This document shows positions 1 to 5,913 of a DNA stretch of 10,063 nt, piece after piece. The stretch is from an uncultured Collinsella sp. (GTDB taxonomy: Bacteria; Actinomycetota; Coriobacteriia; Coriobacteriales; Coriobacteriaceae): assembly GCA_934630735.1 (NCBI GenBank), contig CAKTWK010000051.1, positions 1 to 10,063 of the forward strand, read 5' to 3'. Numbering within the stretch: the stretch's first letter is position 1; each line of letters begins with the position of its first letter. The notes beneath the pieces were generated by a model. That model had not been told where the DNA came from, did not search any database, and worked only from the letters and a program-made list of their open reading frames with translations. Made by a program: the position numbers and the translations under genes.

Positions 1-450
1 GTCATGGCCATGAACTCGTCCGCCTACCTGTGCGAGATTTTCCGCGCCGGTATTCAGTCGATCCCCAAGGGCCAAAACGAGGCTGCTCGCTCGCTGGGCA
101 TGAACGCCTTCCAGACACTGCTCTATGTCATGATTCCGCAGACGTTCCGCAATGTCCTGCCTACGCTGACCAGCGAGTTTATCCTGCTCTACAAGGATAC
201 GTCGCTGCTCGCCGCCGTGGGTGTGGTCGAGATCGTCATGAACGCCCGTACCATTGTGGCCACGACGGGCTCCATTACGCCGTATGTGGTTGCCGCCCTG
301 TTCTATCTGGTCATCACCCTGCCGCTCGCTCGCTTGGTGAGCGGTCTTGAGGCGAGGCTTTTGGGCACGGCCGAGACCAAGAAGAAGCGTCCCGCCAAGA
401 GCGCCGGACAGGTTGTCGCGACGCCCGCCGATCACATCGCCGGTCTGTAA
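1..450 (+). CDS. Polar amino-acid ABC transporter permease, C-terminal part
   Basis: This is the 3' end of a membrane permease of the His/Gln/Arg type (HisMQ-like). The frame is open at the window edge, so the true start lies upstream. Visible near the start is the EAA loop that docks on the ATPase (EAARSLGM, then an MIPQTFRNVLP-type tail about 17 residues later). Hydrophobic segments follow, including one around YVVAALFYLVITLPLARLV, and the last 30 residues are a basic, polar cytoplasmic tail. The protein would pass amino acids through the inner membrane with a periplasmic-type or lipoprotein binding protein not seen here. Its stop codon is 12 nt before the start of the ATPase gene, so the two are one operon. 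The substrate cannot be told from this fragment; glutamine, arginine, cystine and other polar amino acids are all possible. Confidence 0.93.
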   Translation, partial: VMAMNSSAYLCEIFRAGIQSIPKGQNEAARSLGMNAFQTLLYVMIPQTFRNVLPTLTSEFILLYKDTSLLAAVGVVEIVMNARTIVATTGSITPYVVAALFYLVITLPLARLVSGLEARLLGTAETKKKRPAKSAGQVVATPADHIAGL

Positions 451-462
451 GGAGGTCCTACC

Positions 463-1215
463 ATGAGCGAAACCAATAACTCGAACGAGGTCGTCGTCAG
501 CATCAAGAACCTCCAGAAGGCCTTTGGCGACAACGTGGTCCTGCGCGATATCGATCTGGATGTGCATAAGGGCGAGGTTGTAGTCGTTTTGGGTCCTTCG
601 GGCTCGGGCAAGTCGACGATGCTTCGCTGCATCAATCGTCTAGAGCATCCCACGAGCGGCTCGATTGTCGTTGAGGGCGTGGATGTGTGCGCCAAGGGCG
701 TCGACCTCAATAAGGTGCGCACGCACCTGGGCATGGTCTTTCAGCAGTTCAACCTGTTCCCGCACCTGTCGGTCAAAAAGAACGTCATGCTTGCGCAGCA
801 AAAGGTACTCAAGCGCAGCAAGGAAGAGGCCGAGAAAATCGCTATCGAGGAGCTGACCAAGGTCGGTCTTGCCGAGCGCATCGACTTTATGCCGAGCCAG
901 CTTTCGGGCGGCCAGCAGCAGCGCGTTGCCATCGCCCGCGCCCTGTCGATGAACCCGCATGTCATGCTCTTTGACGAGGCCACCTCGGCGCTCGACCCCG
1001 AGCTCGTGCGCGACGTCCTGGGCGTCATGCGCGACTTGGCGCGCGAAGGCATGACCATGATCGTCGTGACGCACGAGATGGGCTTTGCCCGCGATGTCGC
1101 CGACCGCGTCGTCTTTATGGACGGCGGCGTCATTGTGGAAGAGGGTACGCCGAGCGAGGTCTTCGACCACCCCAAGAGCGAGCGCACCAAGGCGTTCTTG
1201 GGCAATATTTCGTAG
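463..1215 (+). CDS. Polar amino-acid ABC transporter ATP-binding protein
   Basis: This is the cytoplasmic ATPase that powers the permease encoded just upstream. The 250-residue protein has every nucleotide-binding element: Walker [10 protein letters not shown] (residues 44-52), Q-loop FQQ (93-95), signature LSGGQQQ (147-153), Walker B VMLFDE (167-172), the D-loop SALD and the switch histidine in VVTHE (204). The length and the ERTKAFLG ending are typical of the GlnQ/HisP group. The start is set by a GGAGGT ribosome binding site at 451-456, directly after the permease stop codon. A strong hairpin 20 nt after the stop ends the transcript. The family is clear; the amino acid carried is unknown. 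The gene order (permease then ATPase) is normal for this class. Confidence 0.96.
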   Translation: MSETNNSNEVVVSIKNLQKAFGDNVVLRDIDLDVHKGEVVVVLGPSGSGKSTMLRCINRLEHPTSGSIVVEGVDVCAKGVDLNKVRTHLGMVFQQFNLFPHLSVKKNVMLAQQKVLKRSKEEAEKIAIEELTKVGLAERIDFMPSQLSGGQQQRVAIARALSMNPHVMLFDEATSALDPELVRDVLGVMRDLAREGMTMIVVTHEMGFARDVADRVVFMDGGVIVEEGTPSEVFDHPKSERTKAFLGNIS

Positions 1216-1235
1216 CCGGTTGATGTAACTGCCGT

Positions 1236-1283
1236 TACAAAAGAGCGGGGGCTGGACTTGAATCCAGCCCCCGCTCTTTTGTA
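1236..1283. terminator. Bidirectional rho-independent terminator
   Basis: A perfect 21-bp inverted repeat (arms 1236-1256 and 1263-1283) closes a 6-nt loop, CTTGAA. The arms begin with A-rich sequence and end in CTCTTTTGT, so on either strand the stem finishes in a short U tract. It lies between the ends of two converging operons, the ABC transporter (plus) and DUF3793-flavodoxin (minus), and can stop transcription from both. Confidence 0.9.
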
Positions 1284-1331
1284 GGGATGGGGATGCGCTG
1301 TGATACAGGCTCTTTTGGAGGCCTGGTTTCG

Positions 1332-1751
1332 TTACGCGAGCTCGGCTCCGAGGGCCTTGCAGGCCGCCTCGCCCTCATCGTCGGGCGCATCGTAGCAAAT
1401 GACGGAGTCCACGACGTTGACGCCGGCCTCGTCGGCGTCGGCCTTCCAGTTGTCCATCCACTCGCCCTCGGCCCACGAATAGGAGCCAAAGAGGACGACC
1501 TTCTTGTCGCCGAGGGTCTCCTTGACCTCGTCCCACATAGGCAGAAACTCGTCATACTCAAGCTCCTCGGAGCCCATGGCGGGGCAGCCGAAGGCGAAGG
1601 CATCATATTCGGCGGCCTTGTCGGCAGAGAAGTCGGCGCAGGGAATGACCTCAGTCTCGGCCCCCGCGGACGTGGCGCCTTCGGCGACAAGGTTTGCCAT
1701 GGCCTCGGTATTGCCCGTGCCGCTCCAGTAGACGACGGCGATCTTGCTCAT
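1332..1751 (-). CDS. Short-chain flavodoxin
   Basis: This is a small soluble FMN protein that carries one or two electrons at low potential, often in place of ferredoxin. The 139-residue product has the phosphate-binding loop SGTGNT (residues 10-15) after a hydrophobic first strand. It also has both flavin-flanking loops of clostridial flavodoxins: GCPAMGSEELE in the middle and FGSYSWAEGEW around residue 90. Both match the pattern I know from Clostridium beijerinckii flavodoxin. It is rich in Asp and Glu, as expected. The ATG start is preceded by GAAAGGAC (1757-1764, minus strand). It is the second gene of an operon, 45 nt after the DUF3793 gene, and ends at the bidirectional terminator. The redox partner is unknown. 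Confidence 0.95.
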   Translation of the reverse strand: MSKIAVVYWSGTGNTEAMANLVAEGATSAGAETEVIPCADFSADKAAEYDAFAFGCPAMGSEELEYDEFLPMWDEVKETLGDKKVVLFGSYSWAEGEWMDNWKADADEAGVNVVDSVICYDAPDDEGEAACKALGAELA

Positions 1752-1796
1752 GTTTTGTCCTTTCGGTCGTGCGGCGCTTGCCGCGGCTTGTACGTT

Positions 1797-2501
1797 CTAT
1801 CGGGTTGCCTGGACAAGTTGTTCCAGGGTGCAGCCCTGTTGATAGATGTAGGTAAGGTATTGCGTACATGCACGATAGGAATCGAAGGTCGTGAGCGCCT
1901 GCTCAACGTTTGTGTATACCTTCCATGCGCCAAAGACCTTATAGTTTTCGCCGTGCTGGACGATAAACTGATGGACATCTTCGTAGGGATAGCCCAAAAA
2001 ATAGCCAATTTCGTGGGGGAACTCGCACATGCACCCCGTATCGCAGTGCCTATTTCGCGCGAGTGCGCAGACGCTGCCGTCATAGGCGCTTTCTGCGGCA
2101 TTGCTGCTTGCCAGCGTGATGCGCGCGGCGAGATGCACCAGGGATGCGGGCAGGTTGTGGACATCGTAACCTTCGGCGGCAAGCGCCGTCGTGGCGCGGG
2201 GGTCGGAGAGGTATCTCATGAGGTCCGCAGGGCGGTACACATAGATGAGCGCTCCGCAGGGGCGCCAGACCAAAATGCTCATATGGATCCCGAGTGGCTG
2301 GAGCTCGCGGTTGCATTGAGCTATGACGGCGAGCAGGCGAGAGCGTCGCTCTTCGATATGGGCGGCGCCGGGTTTTCCGTTTTGGTTGGCGTAAACGCCG
2401 GGATAGGTAAAGAGCGAAGCCGGCTTGATACCTGCGAGCGTAGGAGAGCAGTTGCGCACGACAGCCGTTTGGTATGTTGGGATGTCAATGGTTCGAGTCA
2501 C
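1797..2501 (-). CDS. DUF3793 family protein
   Basis: This is a cytoplasmic protein of unknown biochemical function. I recognise the DUF3793 family from the C-terminal block FPHEIGYFLGYPYEDV (residues 161-176), followed by GAWKVY (191-196) and an F-x2-YRAC segment (206-212). Cysteines cluster at residues 145-159 (C145, C153, C157, C159) just before that block, which could suggest a metal or redox role; this is only inference. The 234-residue length looks full. The start is GTG, supported by a GAAAGGGG ribosome binding site at about 2506-2513 and by the lack of a nearby ATG. It is the first gene of a two-gene operon with flavodoxin. From memory, DUF3793 genes in anaerobes often lie near flavodoxin or iron-uptake genes, which fits here but does not define a function. 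Confidence 0.85.
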   Translation of the reverse strand: MTRTIDIPTYQTAVVRNCSPTLAGIKPASLFTYPGVYANQNGKPGAAHIEERRSRLLAVIAQCNRELQPLGIHMSILVWRPCGALIYVYRPADLMRYLSDPRATTALAAEGYDVHNLPASLVHLAARITLASSNAAESAYDGSVCALARNRHCDTGCMCEFPHEIGYFLGYPYEDVHQFIVQHGENYKVFGAWKVYTNVEQALTTFDSYRACTQYLTYIYQQGCTLEQLVQATR

Positions 2502-2540
2502 GATGCCCCTTTCGGGTCCTCAGCTGTTAGCCTAGGAAAA

Positions 2541-2568
2541 CTTATACACGAAAGTAAGCCATGGTCAA
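2541..2568 (-). promoter_or_regulatory. Promoter of the DUF3793-flavodoxin operon
   Basis: On the minus strand TTGACC (2563-2568) is followed after 16 bp by TATAAG (2541-2546), a near-consensus housekeeping sigma-factor promoter. Transcription would start near 2534, giving a leader of about 33 nt to the GTG at 2501. Its -35 box faces that of the divergent HMA-gene promoter, 26 bp away. Confidence 0.7.
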
Positions 2569-2594
2569 CAAAAAAGTTTGAAGAGGGAAACTAA

Positions 2595-2626
2595 TTGACC
2601 GAACAGACATGATTTTGGGTTAAGAT
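2595..2626 (+). promoter_or_regulatory. Candidate promoter of the HMA protein gene
   Basis: TTGACC (2595-2600) is a good -35 hexamer. The best -10 candidate is TAAGAT (2621-2626), but the spacer is then 20 bp, longer than the usual 17. Long spacers occur in promoters that need a MerR-type activator; alternatively a weaker -10 with a shorter spacer is used. The GC-rich dyad lies directly downstream, over the expected transcription start. Confidence 0.45.
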
Positions 2627-2645
2627 GGGGACACCCCATGGGGGT
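2626..2645. promoter_or_regulatory. CsoR-like G/C-tract operator candidate
   Basis: The perfect palindrome CCCCATGGGG (2634-2643) sits inside a longer alternating series of G and C tracts, TGGGG-ACA-CCCC-AT-GGGGGT. Read on the minus strand it gives ATACCCCCATGGGGTGT, which resembles the TACCC-N-GGGTA pattern of copper-sensing CsoR operators. It lies between the -10 element and the ribosome binding site of a heavy-metal-associated protein gene, where a repressor would block transcription. The regulator gene is not in the window. Confidence 0.5.
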
Positions 2646-2676
2646 ATCTAGATAGTGCTACTTGAAAGGGGAGCGC

Positions 2677-3060
2677 ATGAGTGACTTGCTCAACCCTGCG
2701 AATCTCATCGTGCTGGCCGTCATTGCCGTCGGCATGTTTTTTGGACTGCGTCGCATTGCCGCTTCGACACACGGGAAGAGTTGCTGCAGCGATGGTACGA
2801 GCGGCAAGAAGGCCAAAAAGGTTGTTGTGGTGGATACCGATGCGTCACACTATCCCTATAGCGATGAGCTGCTCATCGGCGGCATGAGCTGTGACGGCTG
2901 CGCTCAGAACGTAGCCAATGCCCTCAATGCGCTGGATGGCGTGTGGGCAACGGTGACGTATGCGGACCACACGGCACGCGTGCGCTCTAAGCAGCCGGTT
3001 GATCGTGGTGTCCTCGAGACGGCCGTGAAAGACGCGGGCTACTACGTCATGACGCTGTAA
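2677..3060 (+). CDS. Membrane-anchored heavy-metal-associated (HMA) domain protein
   Basis: This is a probable metal (copper-type) chaperone tethered to the membrane. The 127-residue product starts with one transmembrane helix (about residues 8-24, hydrophobic from NLIVLAVIAVG), followed by a short basic stretch, a Cys-Cys pair (GKSCCSDG) and a Lys-rich linker. An HMA domain then fills about residues 58-127. It carries the ligand loop GMSCDGC, matching the GMxCxxC metal site, and ends with a DAGYYV strand typical of the fold. The start is ATG at 2677, with AAAGGGGAG at 2665-2673 as ribosome binding site; an in-frame TTG at 2662 would place that site inside the gene and is rejected. The CsoR-like dyad upstream suggests copper control. 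The metal itself is inferred, not shown. Confidence 0.85.
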   Translation: MSDLLNPANLIVLAVIAVGMFFGLRRIAASTHGKSCCSDGTSGKKAKKVVVVDTDASHYPYSDELLIGGMSCDGCAQNVANALNALDGVWATVTYADHTARVRSKQPVDRGVLETAVKDAGYYVMTL

Positions 3061-3086
3061 GCGCCGCCCTGGATGCGCTTCCTTGG

Positions 3087-3512
3087 CTAGGCTCGTCCAC
3101 GCAGTTCGATGTCTTGGATGTCGTCGAAGTCGATGGCGATGTCTCGGAGTTTGAGGAGCTTGAAGGCGGGGAGCGCCTCGTCGAGGATGCCGGTGCGGCT
3201 GCGATAGCCGTATGTATCGTAATAGGTGACACGAATCAAGTCGCCACGTTTGAGACCCTCGAGCTTTTTAGAAAGTGCGAGGGCTTTTTCTTCCGTGAGC
3301 TCACGTTTTGGCTCGACGGTGATTTCCTGCTTGCGCACGAGTTCGTAGTATCCCGTGAGGGCGGCAAAGGGCATAAACTGTGCGGCGCGGTTGGCGCGCA
3401 CGGCACCGTTGGCAGTGAGGTTGGGGTCGGCGGCGCGGCGTCTGCCCTCGGGGTCCGCCAGGCGCTCGAAGGCGGTCGGCGGGCGTACGGGCTGCTGCTT
3501 GGGTTTAGGCAC
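3087..3512 (-). CDS. YolD-like protein
   Basis: This is a small protein of the YolD-like family, usually encoded next to a UvrX-type Y-family polymerase and thought to assist it, in a way not well defined. Of 141 residues, the recognisable part is RAAQFMPFAALTGYYE in the middle, followed by a charged helix and a beta-rich end (RVTYYDTYGYRSRTGI, then a DIAIDFDDI strand). This matches the family pattern of an R-A-x-Q-F-x-P-F-A-A-L helix before a small beta domain. The first 40 residues are Pro- and Arg-rich and probably disordered. GTG at 3512 is chosen because GGAGGAC (3516-3522) precedes it; an in-frame TTG at 3524 lies within that site. The start overlaps the polymerase stop by 8 nt, so translation is probably coupled. 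The end converges on the HMA gene with only 26 nt between and no clear terminator. Confidence 0.85.
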   Translation of the reverse strand: MPKPKQQPVRPPTAFERLADPEGRRRAADPNLTANGAVRANRAAQFMPFAALTGYYELVRKQEITVEPKRELTEEKALALSKKLEGLKRGDLIRVTYYDTYGYRSRTGILDEALPAFKLLKLRDIAIDFDDIQDIELRGRA

Positions 3513-5010
3513 GATGTCCTCCAACTTGGCCGTTGCGTTCGCGCGCGGTGGCGCCGGCGGTAAAGCTTAATCCCTTGACGAGCGCGTTCTTGCCGTACTT
3601 GCCTTTCACGGCCAGGACGGCGCGCGCCAGGTCGCGCTCGCGCTCATCGGCCTCGATATCGCTGAACAGATCGATGGTGGCAAATTCCTCGGGCATGAGG
3701 TTGCCAAATCCCAGGTTGATGCGCTTGACCGGTCGTTTGGGATCGACCGTTTGTGCCCAAAGGTCATCGAAATACCCCATGATCTTCTTAAACGAATTAG
3801 TGCGCTCGGGCAGCTTGCGCGAGGCGTTGGAGTGCGCAAAGAGCGCGGCATAGCCACCACGCGGTTTGCCGCCGTGTTCGCCCACAAAGATGCCATCGAT
3901 TGCCTGCGCTTCGCGCACCAGACGACGCCTTTCGTCATCGCGCTGGACGGGCTTGGGAGCACGGGGCGCGAGCTCGGGGCCGGCGGTTGCGGTGGGTTCG
4001 ATGCTCGATGTGCTCGAGCGCAGGTGCCCGCAGCCGTCTATATACTGCGCCGTGCCGCTGGCGTTGAGCCGGCGTATGTCGGCGCGCTCGCTTGCATAGC
4101 CCACAAAGAGCGAGATGCTGTCGCACACCACGTGCTTGTCGATCAAATCCAGCACGGCGGCATCGACCATTTCGCGCAAGACGGTGTAGGCCTGCTCGTA
4201 GGCATAGCCCTTCGAGAGTACCTGCCCCGTGGTGGTCGAGGTCGCTTGCGGGCGATAAGCTTGGATATCGGCGATGGTTGTCGGCTCGCGCCCAAAGGCG
4301 TGGTCGATGAGATATTCGGCATTGACGCCGAGCTCGTCGTAAAGCAGGTTTTCGTCGAGCGCGGCGACGCCCATCAAATCGTAGACGCCGTATTTCTCGA
4401 GGCGGGCTGCCACGCCGGGACCGATGCCCCAGATATCGGTGATGGGACGATGGGGCCAGATCTCCTTGCGAAAGGTCTCGTCGTCGAGTATGCCGATGCG
4501 GCTGGGTGCGTGCTTGGCGGTAATGTCGAGCGCTACCTTGGCCTGGAATAGGTTGGGGCCGATGCCGACCGTCGCCGTGATGCCGGTGCGCGCGAGGACC
4601 TCGTCGCGCAGCGTGCAGGCGAACCCTTCCGCATCTGTGTGATAGAGGTCCAGATAGGGCGTCACGTCGATAAAACACTCGTCGATTGAATAGACGTGAA
4701 TGTCTTGCGGGCTCACGTATTCCAGATAGATGCCGTAGATTTGCGCCGACACCTCCATATAGTGCTGCATGCGCGGCATCGCCTTGATGTAGTCGATGCC
4801 ATCGGGAATCTCGAACAGGCGGCAGCGGTTGTGTATCCCGAGGTCCTTCATGGATTGCGTGATGGCGAGGCAGATGGTCGTGCGTCCGCGCGATTCGTCG
4901 GCAACGACCAGGTTGGTGGTGAGCGGATCGAGCCCACGATCGACGCACTCGACGCTGGCATAAAACGTCTTGAGGTCGATGCAGATGTAGGTGTGCTGCT
5001 CGTGCGTCAC
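3505..5010 (-). CDS. Y-family translesion DNA polymerase (UvrX/UmuC-like)
   Basis: This is an error-prone polymerase for copying damaged DNA. In the 501-residue form the catalytic residues are visible: the first Asp in CIDLKTFYASVE (about residue 12) and the SIDE motif (about 108-111), with HVYSIDECFIDVT around it. A helix-hairpin-helix (DIWGIGPGVAARL, about 192-205) follows, then the little-finger domain with a TNSF segment. The end (KYGKNAL, ATARERNGQVGGHRA) is characteristic of the UvrX branch. About residues 330-395 form a low-complexity Ser/Thr/Pro/Arg-rich stretch inside the little-finger region. The start is GTG at 5010 with GGAGGAA upstream. An in-frame ATG at 5121 would give 538 residues, but the promoter and LexA-like boxes lie inside that extension. 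It is the first gene of an operon with the YolD-like gene. Confidence 0.93.
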   Translation of the reverse strand: MTHEQHTYICIDLKTFYASVECVDRGLDPLTTNLVVADESRGRTTICLAITQSMKDLGIHNRCRLFEIPDGIDYIKAMPRMQHYMEVSAQIYGIYLEYVSPQDIHVYSIDECFIDVTPYLDLYHTDAEGFACTLRDEVLARTGITATVGIGPNLFQAKVALDITAKHAPSRIGILDDETFRKEIWPHRPITDIWGIGPGVAARLEKYGVYDLMGVAALDENLLYDELGVNAEYLIDHAFGREPTTIADIQAYRPQATSTTTGQVLSKGYAYEQAYTVLREMVDAAVLDLIDKHVVCDSISLFVGYASERADIRRLNASGTAQYIDGCGHLRSSTSSIEPTATAGPELAPRAPKPVQRDDERRRLVREAQAIDGIFVGEHGGKPRGGYAALFAHSNASRKLPERTNSFKKIMGYFDDLWAQTVDPKRPVKRINLGFGNLMPEEFATIDLFSDIEADERERDLARAVLAVKGKYGKNALVKGLSFTAGATARERNGQVGGHRA

Positions 5011-5022
5011 GCTTCCTCCCAT

Positions 5023-5055
5023 CAAACACATGTTCTTATCGAATACCTGTTCGAT
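5023..5055 (-). promoter_or_regulatory. Two tandem LexA-like SOS boxes
   Basis: Box 1 (5038-5055) reads ATCGAACAGGTATTCGAT on the minus strand, an 18-bp dyad with one mismatched pair and a core one base from GAAC-N4-GTTC. Box 2 (5023-5036) reads AGAACATGTGTTTG, also one base from that core. The centres are 17 bp apart. The pair lies between the -10 element and the GTG start, where LexA would block the operon until DNA damage. The GAAC-N4-GTTC consensus is that of Gram-positive LexA proteins. Confidence 0.75.
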
Positions 5056-5082
5056 AATACCTGCTCGACCGGACACCGTCAA
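5054..5082 (-). promoter_or_regulatory. Promoter of the polymerase-YolD operon
   Basis: On the minus strand TTGACG (5077-5082) and TATTAT (5054-5059) are separated by exactly 17 bp, a near-consensus housekeeping promoter. The predicted transcription start, about 5047, falls inside the first LexA-like box. The -35 hexamer abuts a copy of a short dispersed repeat (5081-5103). Confidence 0.8.
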
Positions 5083-5103
5083 AACCTGTCCTTTTTGGCA
5101 GGT
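5081..5103. repeat. Short dispersed repeat, copy 1
   Basis: The plus strand reads AAAACCTGTCC-TTTTTGGCAGGT. The core AAACCTGTCC(C)TTTTTGG recurs at 5816-5832, with one C more. An ACCTGC at 5060-5065 is the inverse of the GCAGGT that ends this copy, so it may be half of a larger palindromic unit. It borders the -35 box of the polymerase promoter. Confidence 0.5.
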
Positions 5104-5231
5104 ATGGTCGTGCGGTTGCATCGGGTTTTTAACGCAGCTCTAAAGAGCGCGAAACAGCTCGGAAAACCTCGCTTCGTAGCATGAGCCTAACGATTGATAC
5201 CGCCTATACGCACGGAAGGGTTGTGGGGATA

Positions 5232-5756
5232 ATGGTCAACTATGGGTTTGGAATGCCGACGCGCTTGGTTGCGGATGGGGACGTGGCTCGCTGGTGCGGG
5301 CGATTGGTTGCCCACTATGGCGGCACCAAGGCACTGGTCGTGCTGGGAGGCGACAAGCACACGCGTGATGAGCTCGTTTCGGCGGCGCTGGGCTCGCTCG
5401 ATCGCGCCCTGCTCGAGCGCGTGCTTTTCCGCTGCGGCTTGGTCGGGGGCGACGGGGGAGACGATTTGGTCGATGAGGCCGTAGCCCTGGCGACCGATGA
5501 GGGCGTGGACTTTGTCCTGGCGATCGGCGATGCCGATACGGCGGGCTTTGCGCGCGAACTCGCTCGTCGCATGGCCGTACTCGATGCCGGCGAGGACGGC
5601 TTTGTTCCCTACGGGTGCATCGTCTCCGAGGGAAAAGTGCCTGCCGTCGTGGGCGCCGGCGAGGTTCCCGTTTTTGCCATCATCGCGCCCGAACTGCTGG
5701 AGGGCATCGGGTCTCCTCTGCGTGAGTTGCTCGGTAGGGTCTGCGCTGCGGCCTAA
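5232..5756 (+). CDS. Orphan N-terminal domain related to iron-containing alcohol dehydrogenases
   Basis: The 174-residue product follows the order of the N-terminal half of YqhD/butanol-dehydrogenase proteins. The start NYGFGMPTRLVADGD matches their N-P-T-x-I-x-F-G opening, then come ALVVLGGDK (usually V-x-x-GGGS), GVDFVLAIGDADTAG (usually F-x-LAVGGGSVID) and VPVFAIIAPELL (usually FAI-x-DPE). The metal-binding C-terminal half, about 200 residues, is absent, and the pyrophosphate-binding GGGS is replaced by GDAD. Dehydrogenase activity is therefore unlikely; a regulatory, scaffold or decaying role is possible. The frame is clean, with no internal stop, so it seems maintained. ATG at 5232 fits the family alignment; ATG at 5181 in the same frame would add 17 residues without family likeness. 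Neither start has a convincing ribosome binding site. Confidence 0.6.
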   Translation: MVNYGFGMPTRLVADGDVARWCGRLVAHYGGTKALVVLGGDKHTRDELVSAALGSLDRALLERVLFRCGLVGGDGGDDLVDEAVALATDEGVDFVLAIGDADTAGFARELARRMAVLDAGEDGFVPYGCIVSEGKVPAVVGAGEVPVFAIIAPELLEGIGSPLRELLGRVCAAA

Positions 5757-5775
5757 TATTTGGCATAAAGGGATG

Positions 5776-5819
5776 GGTTATTTTTGGTTGGTAAAGCGTT
5801 TGACCTGCCAAAATAAACC
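5776..5819. repeat. Imperfect hairpin leading into repeat copy 2
   Basis: The left arm GGTTATTTTTGGTTGG (5776-5791) pairs with CCTGCCAAAATAAACC (5804-5819) at 12 of 16 positions, around a 12-nt loop. The right arm can instead pair with sequence further downstream (5827-5837), so two alternative folds exist. It lies in the 199-bp gap before pgi and could act as a weak terminator for the gene upstream or be part of a palindromic element. Confidence 0.4.
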
Positions 5820-5837
5820 TGTCCCTTTTTGGTCGGT
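5803..5837. repeat. Short dispersed repeat, copy 2
   Basis: Outer arms ACCTGCCAAAA (5803-5813) and TTTTGGTCGGT (5827-5837) form an imperfect inverted repeat around AACCTGTCCC. The core matches copy 1 at 5081-5103 apart from one extra C. The structure resembles a REP-like or miniature mobile palindrome; no transposase is present nearby. Confidence 0.5.
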
Positions 5838-5867
5838 TGCCGTTTGGGGGCCGATTGGCAACGCTCG

Positions 5868-5896
5868 CTGATTATAGTCTTGACCTGCGCTAGAAT
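5868..5896 (+). promoter_or_regulatory. Weak candidate promoter of pgi
   Basis: TAGAAT (5891-5896) is the best -10 hexamer ahead of pgi. The hexamer 17 bp upstream (CTGATT, 5868-5873) is a poor -35. TATAGT (5873-5878) and TTGACC (5880-5885) are also nearby but badly spaced. A promoter is expected in this gap, but its exact position is unsure. Confidence 0.3.
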
Positions 5897-5913
5897 AGTG
5901 GCATCTGAATGTC

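Noticed and set aside
1287..2594. A 435-codon plus-strand frame across flavodoxin and DUF3793
   Set aside because: It runs antisense to two recognised genes and through their promoter region, with no motif of its own. It starts next to the terminator without a convincing expression signal.
2626..2644. G/C-tract dyad as a transcription terminator
   Set aside because: The stem would be only 5 bp, no U tract follows, and it lies between a promoter and a gene start. An operator is the better reading.
3751..4551. A 266-codon plus-strand frame opposite the polymerase
   Set aside because: It is antisense to a conserved polymerase with clear catalytic motifs and shows no domain.
5181..5231. Longer start of the dehydrogenase-like gene
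   Set aside because: The 17 added residues do not fit the family opening, and the ATG at 5181 has no ribosome binding site. The case is not closed, because the site before 5232 is weak too.
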